A stretch of DNA of 30,754 bases from a virus, in IMG/VR virus record IMGVR_UViG_3300009158_000140, positions 1 to 30,754 of that record; one strand, 5' to 3'. A program made the position numbers and the translations under genes. The notes beneath the pieces are model-generated. The model made no database searches. It saw only the letters and a program-made list of their open reading frames with translations, and was not told the origin of the DNA. This document shows positions 25,261 through 30,754 of the stretch, in pieces; within the stretch, counting starts at the first letter, position 1, and each line of letters starts with the position of its first letter.

Positions 25261-25551
25261 ATGGCATTATTAAAAAGTAACACAATCATTTACGGAACAG
25301 CAAACGTACTGGGACAATTAGTTGTCGGCTCTGTATCGTCTAATGCATCTGTAAATATATCCACTGGTTCTTTGATTGTTGTTGGTGGTGCCGGTATTTC
25401 TGGTAACTTATACACAGGTAATATTATATTATCATCAACAGTAAGTGGTATAACTTTTGGTGATGGTACAAAACAAACAACTGCTGGTGGTGGCGGTAGT
25501 GCTTCAATAGGTACAGTAGTTACGACCACTCAAGGTTGGAATTTACCTTAA
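25261..25551 (+). CDS. Short fibre-like protein, possible fibre remnant
   Basis: The protein has 96 residues. It contains NISTGSLIVVGGAGISGNLY, very like GALIVTGGVGVTGNIYIG at the end of the 1476-residue fibre, and ITFGDGTKQTTA, like the FADGTTQTTAA hinge that occurs twice in that fibre. The end (TTTQGWNLP) is unique. It has no attachment head, coiled coil or S74 domain. It may be a working small beta module or the leftover 3' part of a larger fibre that acquired its own start. The upstream 27-base gap has an ATAAATA box and only an A-rich tract (AAAAGAAAAAA) before the ATG. Confidence 0.65.
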   Translation: MALLKSNTIIYGTANVLGQLVVGSVSSNASVNISTGSLIVVGGAGISGNLYTGNIILSSTVSGITFGDGTKQTTAGGGGSASIGTVVTTTQGWNLP

Positions 25552-25578
25552 ATTATTTTAAAATTAGGAGACTAAAAC

Positions 25579-26337
25579 ATGGCTGGAAATCAAAGTCCAA
25601 TCTTTTCAAGAGTAGGTGACATACAGGGTTCTATTATATTAACAACACAAGCACAAGACTACACAGGTAACGGTGTTAACAACACAATCGTATATCAAGC
25701 TGATCCAACCAACGGTGGTTTCTTACAAAGACTTAGATTTAAAGCACTAGGTACTAACGTTGCAACAGTGGCTCGTATATACATTAATGAAGGATATCCA
25801 GCGTTAGCTAACACTGCTGGTGTTCCTGGTACACCAACTGCATCAGTTAGTACGACAGGTGGTACTCTAATGCCAGGAAATTTTTATGTTGTAGTACAAT
25901 CAATTGACCAGTATGGTATTCCCACACAATTTTCTCCAGAAAGTACTGTAGCAACCACAACAACAAATACGTCATCTATTGTATATTCTTGGACACCTGG
26001 ACCTAGTGCCGAATATTATCGTTTATTTGTTGGACCTACTGCTGGTGGTGAAGTAATTTATTTTACTACTGCTAATACGTCATATACTATTACGGATGTG
26101 ACACCAAACTTAACAACTAACTTACCTGCACAAGGTCAACCAAAAGACTTTATTTCAAACAATATGTTCTATGGTGAAGTTTCTTTACCTGCAACAACAG
26201 CAGTAAACACGGCTGCAACAGTTGACGTTGATTATCCATTGAATATTGCTTTGCCTCCAAGCTATCATGTATTAGTTGGACTAGGAACTACTGTAGCTGC
26301 GGGTTGGACTGTTACTGCTATTGGTGGTAAATATTAA
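25579..26337 (+). CDS. Virion protein with an inserted Fn3-like domain
   Basis: The protein has 252 residues. Residues 1-80 (MAGNQSPIFSRVGDIQGSII, then VYQADPTNGGFLQRLRFKAL, ARIYINEG) and about 190-252 (NNMFYGEVSLPATTA, LNIALPPSYHVLVGLGTTVA) read as two halves of one beta-sandwich domain. Between them, about residues 84-185, is an Fn3/Ig-like segment (GNFYVVVQSIDQYGIPTQFS, YSWTPGPSAEYYRLFVGPT) flanked by low-complexity linkers. It has no enzymatic motif. A strong TAGGAG lies about 10 bases upstream of the ATG, one of the best ribosome-binding sites here, suggesting abundant expression. A decoration or fibre-associated structural role is inferred. Confidence 0.7.
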   Translation: MAGNQSPIFSRVGDIQGSIILTTQAQDYTGNGVNNTIVYQADPTNGGFLQRLRFKALGTNVATVARIYINEGYPALANTAGVPGTPTASVSTTGGTLMPGNFYVVVQSIDQYGIPTQFSPESTVATTTTNTSSIVYSWTPGPSAEYYRLFVGPTAGGEVIYFTTANTSYTITDVTPNLTTNLPAQGQPKDFISNNMFYGEVSLPATTAVNTAATVDVDYPLNIALPPSYHVLVGLGTTVAAGWTVTAIGGKY

Positions 26338-26340
26338 ACT

Positions 26341-27294
26341 ATGTTAGATTTTAACCATGTATTGAACACTCCGGGTGCGGATATCCAAGTATTTTATGGT
26401 GATGTAACCACTACATTATTGCAATGGCAAGTGTGGAGAAAACCACGGGGCGTCAAAATGGTGTATCTATTGGGTGTCGGCGGCGGAGGTTCAGGCGGTA
26501 CAGGCCTTAATACAAGTACCACATCTGGTGGTGGTGCAGGCGGCGTTTCTGGGGCTCAATCATCTGTATTAATTCCCGCAATGTTGATACCTGATACATT
26601 GTATATTCAAGCAGGCGCAGGCGGCCAAGGACCAACTACATCAGGCGCACAGGGTGTTGCTGGACAACCAACATATGTTTCTATAGAACCTAGTACTACA
26701 CTAACACCCAACATGAATTTATTATATTCACTTGGCGGTACTGTTACTTCCGCTACTGTAGCAACTATAACTGCTGGTGGTTTAGCCGGTACTGCACCAA
26801 TTGCTGCAGTGATTGCTAATATGCCTTTAGCTGGCCGAGGATTTTACAGCTTATTGGGAGGTAATGCAGGATCAGCTGGCGGCGCTAGCACAGGTTCACC
26901 AACAGCAGCAACTCCACCGCAAACTGGATTAATGTTAACTGGTGGAACTGGCGGAGGAGGTTGTAACGGCGCTACTGGCTTCAGTGGTGGTGTTATAAGT
27001 GCAGTTACCAATTCATTGGGTCAAGATTTCTATCCAGCATTAGCTGGAGGCGTAGCGGCAGTTACAAGTACACCAGCAGGTTCAGGAACAAGTTTTATTG
27101 CAAAAAACTTTATAATGAATTATGGTGGTACAGGTGGCGGCGGTGCCACGACAACATCTGGTGGTGTTGCTGGTGCCGGTGCACCTGGTGCTCCTGGTTG
27201 TGGCGGCGGTGGTTCTGGTGGCGGAAATACAACTAATACTGCTCTAAAAGCCGGTGACGGTGGTCCAGGTTTTGTTGTTATCATTTCTTTCTGA
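26341..27294 (+). CDS. Glycine-rich surface protein, tandem copy 1
   Basis: The protein has 317 residues. A short conserved head (MLDFNHVLNTPGADIQVFYG, then TTTLLQWQVWRKPRGVKMVY) leads into LLGVGGGGSGGTG and a glycine/alanine-rich body containing IPDTLYIQAGAGG, YVSIEPSTT, NMPLAGRG and SLGQDFYPAL, ending GGPGFVVIISF. The W.KP.G...V..GGGG pattern also occurs in the cassette tip proteins at 12017 and 14188, so all four may share a glycine-rich fold. It starts three bases after the previous stop, with no clear Shine-Dalgarno, suggesting coupled translation. An adhesin or fibre-tip role is inferred from composition and context. Confidence 0.75.
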   Translation: MLDFNHVLNTPGADIQVFYGDVTTTLLQWQVWRKPRGVKMVYLLGVGGGGSGGTGLNTSTTSGGGAGGVSGAQSSVLIPAMLIPDTLYIQAGAGGQGPTTSGAQGVAGQPTYVSIEPSTTLTPNMNLLYSLGGTVTSATVATITAGGLAGTAPIAAVIANMPLAGRGFYSLLGGNAGSAGGASTGSPTAATPPQTGLMLTGGTGGGGCNGATGFSGGVISAVTNSLGQDFYPALAGGVAAVTSTPAGSGTSFIAKNFIMNYGGTGGGGATTTSGGVAGAGAPGAPGCGGGGSGGGNTTNTALKAGDGGPGFVVIISF

Positions 27295-27297
27295 ATA

Positions 27298-28257
27298 ATG
27301 TTAGACTTCAATCACATTCTATCCACTCCAGGATATAATTTTCAACAATTCTATGGTGATGCTACTACTACATTATTGCAATGCAAGACATGGAGTAAAC
27401 CAAGAGGTGTAAACTGGGTTTACATTATTGCTGTTGGTGGTGGAGGTAGTGGTTCTACTGGTGGACGAACAGCACAAACTACCGGCGCTGGTGGAGGAGG
27501 TGGTGGTTCGGGTGGTCAAACAACATTATTGATACCTGCAACATTTTTACCCGATACACTTTATATTCAAACTGGTGCCGGTGGTGCTGCTTCAACAACT
27601 GGTGCAGCAGCAGGTAATGCCGGCATTGCAACTTATGTAACGATAGAACCAAGCACAACAATTACTCCAAGTATGACTTTGTTATTAGCTAACGGTGGTT
27701 CCGCTGGTGGTGCAGAAGCGACTGGTGGTTCACCTGGCGGCGCTGGTGGTACACTTGCTACTATTGCTGGTATGCCATTAGCAGGTAGAGGTACATATAA
27801 CTTTTTTGGTGGACAAACAGGCACTACCGGAGGTTCAAGAGCTGGTGGATCTGCAGGCACCTTTACAATATCAACTTCAGGTTTATTAGTACAATCTGGT
27901 GCTGGTGGAGGTGGTGGCGGCACAACACCGGGATACGGCGCAATTGTAAATACAATCACTGGCGCACTTGGCCAAGATTTTTATCCAACAGTAACAAGCA
28001 ATTCTGGATTAGTCGCGTCTTTTTCATCACCTGCAACCGCCGGTTACGATGGTTTTATGGTAACAAGAAATTTGTTTTTTTTCGGCGGCCAAGGAGGCGG
28101 TGGTTCAAGTTCTACTGCTGGTGGTATTGCTGGTCGAGGTGGTAACGGATCATATGGTTGCGGAGGTGGTGGCGCCGGCGGCAACAATTCAGTGAATACA
28201 ACAGTAGCACCATCTGGTGCTGGCGGTCCTGGTTTTGTATACATAATATCTTGGTAA
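27298..28257 (+). CDS. Glycine-rich surface protein, tandem copy 2
   Basis: The protein has 319 residues and is collinear with the protein at 26341: MLDFNHILSTPGYNFQQFYG, then TTTLLQ, KPRGVNWVYIIAVGGGGSG, PDTLYIQTGAGG, YVTIEPSTT, MPLAGRGTYNF, LGQDFYPTV and GGPGFVYIISW. Framework segments are conserved while the glycine-rich stretches differ in length and content, so the pair arose by tandem duplication and then diverged in the likely exposed loops. It begins three bases after the preceding TGA and has no evident Shine-Dalgarno. Adhesin function is inferred. It is the last gene of the fibre island, before a late promoter. Confidence 0.75.
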   Translation: MLDFNHILSTPGYNFQQFYGDATTTLLQCKTWSKPRGVNWVYIIAVGGGGSGSTGGRTAQTTGAGGGGGGSGGQTTLLIPATFLPDTLYIQTGAGGAASTTGAAAGNAGIATYVTIEPSTTITPSMTLLLANGGSAGGAEATGGSPGGAGGTLATIAGMPLAGRGTYNFFGGQTGTTGGSRAGGSAGTFTISTSGLLVQSGAGGGGGGTTPGYGAIVNTITGALGQDFYPTVTSNSGLVASFSSPATAGYDGFMVTRNLFFFGGQGGGGSSSTAGGIAGRGGNGSYGCGGGGAGGNNSVNTTVAPSGAGGPGFVYIISW

Positions 28258-28264
28258 TACAACA

Positions 28265-28272
28265 TATAAATA
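28265..28272 (+). promoter_or_regulatory. T4-type late promoter (TATAAATA) for gp13-gp14-gp15
   Basis: TATAAATA, the exact T4 late -10 element, lies in the 36-base gap between the last glycine-rich gene and gp13. In T4 such boxes are read by host RNA polymerase carrying the sigma factor gp55 and co-activator gp33, with the sliding clamp gp45. Transcription would begin about six bases after the box, giving a leader of roughly 15 bases that just includes the AGAGGGG ribosome-binding site. This is the only perfect match I found in an intergenic position. Confidence 0.8.
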
Positions 28273-28293
28273 CCTCAATAGAGGGGAAAATAA

Positions 28294-29067
28294 ATGGCCA
28301 CAATAACATCAAGAACTGCTTTTAAAGATTACTGTCTACGTAGATTAGGATTTCCTGTAATTGAAATCAACGTTGATGACGACCAGGTGGAAGACCGTAT
28401 TGATGATGCACTACAATACTGGCAAGACTATCACTTTGATGGTCTACAAAAAGTTTACTATGTTAAAGCATTATTACAATCTGATGTGAACCAAAGATAT
28501 TTGGATTTATCAGCAGCAACAGATTCTTCAAATAATGTAACACAAATTGCTGGTGTCACCAGAATATTTCCATTATATGATTCACAAGCATCTATCAATA
28601 TGTTTGACTTGAGATACCAATTACGTTTAAATGAATTGTATGACTTCACATCAGCATCATACATTAACTACACAATGACTCAACAACATTTGAGAATGTT
28701 AGAACAACAATTTACAGGTGAAGTACCTATCAGATTTCAAAGACATATGCAAAGACTGTATATTGATTGGGCTTGGGGTTCATCACAAGCACCAGCAGGC
28801 ACAGTGGTTGTTGCTGAATGTTATGCAACGATTGACCCAGCCATTTATACACAGGCATGGAATGACCGTTGGTTAAAAGAATATGCCACTGCATTAATCA
28901 AACGTTCTTGGGGTAACAACCTTAAAAAGTTTAATGGCATTCAATTACCAGGTGGTGTTACATTAAATGGTGACAAGATTTACCAAGAAGCCACTGATGA
29001 AATTAATGCCTTACATGCTGAGATTGGTGACAAGTATGGAGCACCACTAGAATTTATGATGAACTAA
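28294..29067 (+). CDS. 13: Neck protein, T4 gp13-like
   Basis: The protein has 257 residues (T4 gp13 is about 309). The N-terminus (FKDYCLRRLGFPVIEINVDD, then DQVEDRIDDALQYWQDYHFD) and the segments YNYTMTQQHL-like (YINYTMTQQHLRMLEQQF), WGSSQAPAGTVVVAECYATI and WLKEYATALIKRSWGNNLKK, GVTLNGDKIYQEA are the pattern of T4-type gp13. gp13 works with gp14 to form the neck that closes the filled head and receives the tail. It is the first gene after a canonical TATAAATA box and has a strong AGAGGGG ribosome-binding site. gp14 follows after one base. Confidence 0.93.
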   Translation: MATITSRTAFKDYCLRRLGFPVIEINVDDDQVEDRIDDALQYWQDYHFDGLQKVYYVKALLQSDVNQRYLDLSAATDSSNNVTQIAGVTRIFPLYDSQASINMFDLRYQLRLNELYDFTSASYINYTMTQQHLRMLEQQFTGEVPIRFQRHMQRLYIDWAWGSSQAPAGTVVVAECYATIDPAIYTQAWNDRWLKEYATALIKRSWGNNLKKFNGIQLPGGVTLNGDKIYQEATDEINALHAEIGDKYGAPLEFMMN

Positions 29068-29068
29068 T

Positions 29069-29953
29069 ATGGCGACCTCCGTCTATTTTAACAACTATAA
29101 CTCACTAGCCGAACAACGGGTAGTAGAGGACCTCATCACAGAATCCATAAAGATTATGGGATTTGACGGAATGTATTGCCCAATATTTAATGAGGAAGAC
29201 CGAGACATTCTTTATGGTGAAGATCCGGTTAAAAAATTCAACTCAGCATTTCCAGTAGAATTTTATCTATCAAGTTCTATGGAGTACGGTGGTGAAAGAG
29301 AATTCTTTTCTAAGTTTGGTCTTGAGATTAAAAACAATATCAATGTTATTATCTCTAAGCGTTCTTTTTCACAACGAGTACCACAAGCATCATTCACCAG
29401 ACCCCGTGAAGGTGATTTGATTTATGTACCTTTTCTAAATGGTACTGGTGAATTGTTTGAAATTAAATTTGTAAATCAAACAAAAGATTTCTTCATGTTA
29501 GGTCGTAAGATTCCATATTACTACGAACTTGAAATGGAGAAATTCAAATACTCACAAGAACGCATCACTACTGGTGTGTTTGATATTGATGATGTGGCAA
29601 CACAGTCAGCATATACAATTGATTTGACTGTAACTAAGGCAGCTGCCAATAATTATATACAAAAAGAAATTGTGTATCAATCAGCCGACAATACTTATGC
29701 TAACGCAACAGTTGTGGCAACTGTTCAAGGATGGAGTAATACTTCCAATACATTGAGTGTTACCAATATTGCTGGTGAATTTGTTGATGGTCGGTTGGTG
29801 ATTGGTGTTTCAAGTAATGCAAGACATACATTAATAACATTTGATCCTATGTTGGATAGTACTAGAAATGAAGTCTATGATAACGAACACATTTACGGCG
29901 AAGCCAATACAATTATAGACTTTTCTGAAATCAACCCATTTGGACCAATCTAA
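29069..29953 (+). CDS. 14: Neck protein, T4 gp14-like
   Basis: The protein has 294 residues (T4 gp14 has 256). The N-terminal VYFNNYNSLAEQRVVEDLIT, then GFDGMYCPI, FPVEFYLSSSMEYGGEREFF, SKFGLEI and RPREGDLIYVPFLNGTGELF, FMLGRKIPYYYELEMEKFKY are typical of gp14, the partner of gp13 in the head-to-tail neck. Residues about 200-262 (EIVYQSADNTYANATV, then GWSNTSNTLSVTNIAGEFVD) are a 'VYQG'-type module placed before the conserved C-terminal end (EANTIIDFSEINPFGPI), which explains the extra length. There is no clear Shine-Dalgarno, so translation is probably coupled to gp13. The stop overlaps the gp15 start by one base (TAATG). Confidence 0.92.
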   Translation: MATSVYFNNYNSLAEQRVVEDLITESIKIMGFDGMYCPIFNEEDRDILYGEDPVKKFNSAFPVEFYLSSSMEYGGEREFFSKFGLEIKNNINVIISKRSFSQRVPQASFTRPREGDLIYVPFLNGTGELFEIKFVNQTKDFFMLGRKIPYYYELEMEKFKYSQERITTGVFDIDDVATQSAYTIDLTVTKAAANNYIQKEIVYQSADNTYANATVVATVQGWSNTSNTLSVTNIAGEFVDGRLVIGVSSNARHTLITFDPMLDSTRNEVYDNEHIYGEANTIIDFSEINPFGPI

Positions 29954-30754
29954 TGTCAACACCATATTACAATAGAACCATCAGAAAACTTGTAGTGGGT
30001 TTTGGCAACCTATTCAATGATATTACTTTGGTAAGATATAATCCAGATTTGACTGAATCGGAAAGGTTTATTGTTCCTATTGCTTATGCGTCAAAAGAAT
30101 CTTATGTCATGAGACTTGAAGAAGATTTGTCTTTGGACAAAAAAGTTCAAATGACTTTACCTAGATTGTCTTTTGAAATGACAGGTCTTACTTATGATAC
30201 TTCCAGAAAACAAAATACAAATATTAAAAATTTTGCATCAACAACATCTGGAGTAAAATCACAATACAATCCAGTTCCATATAATTTTGATTTTAATTTA
30301 TATCTATATGTTCGTAACATAGAAGATGGAACACAACTACTAGAACATATTATACCATATTTTACACCAGATTATACCATCAAATTGAATATGGTTCCTG
30401 AAATGGGAGTAATTAAAGAAGTCCCTGTAGTTTTAAATACATGTACATCAGATATAACTTATGAAGGTAACCGAGAAAAAGATCCAAGGATGATTATTTG
30501 GACTTTGAATTTTACGGTTAAAGGTTATATATTTGGTAAATCTTCAGCTGCTGGACTTATCACAAATTCCATTACATCAATATATAATCAAATATCTGAT
30601 GGTGATGTGGTTGAGTTTTCTATAAATGCTGCATCAGGTACCGGAACATATCAATTAGGTGAAATGGTATATCAAGGTTATACACCACAAACATCCACTG
30701 CAACAGCCAGAGTTGTTCTCTGGTCAAATAACAAATTACACTTAGATAATATTA
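29953..30754 (+). CDS. 15: Tail-sheath stabiliser/terminator, T4 gp15-like (3' end outside window)
   Basis: Translation from the ATG at 29953 gives 267 residues without a stop, so the gene is cut by the window edge. The start (MSTPYYNRTIRKLVVGFGNL, then FNDITLVRY, IVPIAYASKESYVMRL, VQMTLPRLSFEMTGLTYDTS, SQYNPVPYNFDFNLYLYVRN, QLLEHIIPYFTPDYTIKLNM) aligns by eye with T4 gp15 (PITYASKEHF, LPRINLHLVDFSYN, VSQYNPSPI, EQILPYFQPHFN). gp15 caps the tail tube and sheath and joins the tail to the neck. T4 gp15 has 272 residues. Here the conserved body ends near residue 205 and a 'VYQG' module has just begun (GEMVYQGYTPQTSTATARVV), so the full protein should be longer than in T4. Its position after gp13-gp14 is the T4 order. 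Confidence 0.93.
   Translation, partial: MSTPYYNRTIRKLVVGFGNLFNDITLVRYNPDLTESERFIVPIAYASKESYVMRLEEDLSLDKKVQMTLPRLSFEMTGLTYDTSRKQNTNIKNFASTTSGVKSQYNPVPYNFDFNLYLYVRNIEDGTQLLEHIIPYFTPDYTIKLNMVPEMGVIKEVPVVLNTCTSDITYEGNREKDPRMIIWTLNFTVKGYIFGKSSAAGLITNSITSIYNQISDGDVVEFSINAASGTGTYQLGEMVYQGYTPQTSTATARVVLWSNNKLHLDNI

Noticed and set aside
12017-28257. A diversity-generating retroelement acting on the glycine-rich or Fn3-containing proteins
   Set aside because: No reverse transcriptase, no template repeat and no adenine-specific mismatch pattern between paralogues was seen in the window. It could only be elsewhere in the genome.
28273-28284. CCTCAATAGAGG as a transcription terminator
   Set aside because: The stem is only four base pairs, no T-run follows, and it lies between a promoter and its gene.
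12340-28312. Minus-strand open frames opposite the glycine-rich and fibre genes (for example around 12340-12603, 19614-19955, 27633-27959)
   Set aside because: They are proline/valine-rich mirror images of glycine/threonine-rich coding sequence, with no ribosome-binding sites and fully overlapped by well-supported genes.

Overview
The window is a gene-dense stretch of the structural (late) region of a T4-like contractile-tailed phage (Caudoviricetes, myovirus morphotype). All 19 coding sequences that I can support lie on the + strand. Gaps are 40 bases or shorter, and several genes overlap by 1-4 bases. There is no tRNA, integrase, transposase or CRISPR, and no stretch over 300 bases lacks a gene. 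The DNA is visibly AT-rich outside the glycine-rich genes. Recognisable homologues of T4 gp8, gp13, gp14 and gp15, a giant DUF4815-type virion protein, S74-chaperoned fibres and a TATAAATA late promoter place it with the T4-like phages of aquatic bacteria (cyanophage/pelagiphage-like and environmental relatives). The host cannot be read from this sequence.

Layout. (1) 1-1053: 3' end of a tail-fibre gene that runs in from upstream. (2) 1067-8954: baseplate block, with gp8 wedge, a 2093-residue DUF4815-type baseplate/fibre-connector protein and a 73-residue coiled-coil protein. (3) 8958-15194: two tandem copies of a three-gene adhesin cassette, each made of an S74-terminated fibre, a glycine-rich tip protein and a 61-residue accessory protein. 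(4) 15235-20218: a 113-residue Ig-like protein, a 1476-residue fibre built from about 55 fourteen-residue repeats, and a 62-residue acidic protein. (5) 20227-28257: a 1668-residue beta-rich surface protein ending in a LamG-like domain, a 96-residue fibre-like fragment, a 252-residue protein with an Fn3-like insertion, and a tandem pair of glycine-rich proteins. (6) 28294 to the end: a canonical late promoter followed by gp13, gp14 and a gp15 cut by the window edge.

How the parts fit. In T4 the order is 8-9-10-11-12-wac-13-14-15. Here the conserved flanks (gp8; gp13-14-15) are kept, but everything between them is replaced by the DUF4815 protein and a fibre/adhesin island of about 19 kb. The island is strongly modular: gene cassettes, protein domains and short peptide modules are all duplicated. 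This suggests a receptor-recognition locus that diversifies by recombination between repeats. The most interesting points are the duplicated cassette with two different S74 chaperone types on nearly the same shaft, the ribosome-binding sites built into the conserved C-terminal codons of the preceding gene, and a small beta-module ('VYQG' module) recurring in gp8, gp14 and gp15, which are otherwise unrelated proteins.
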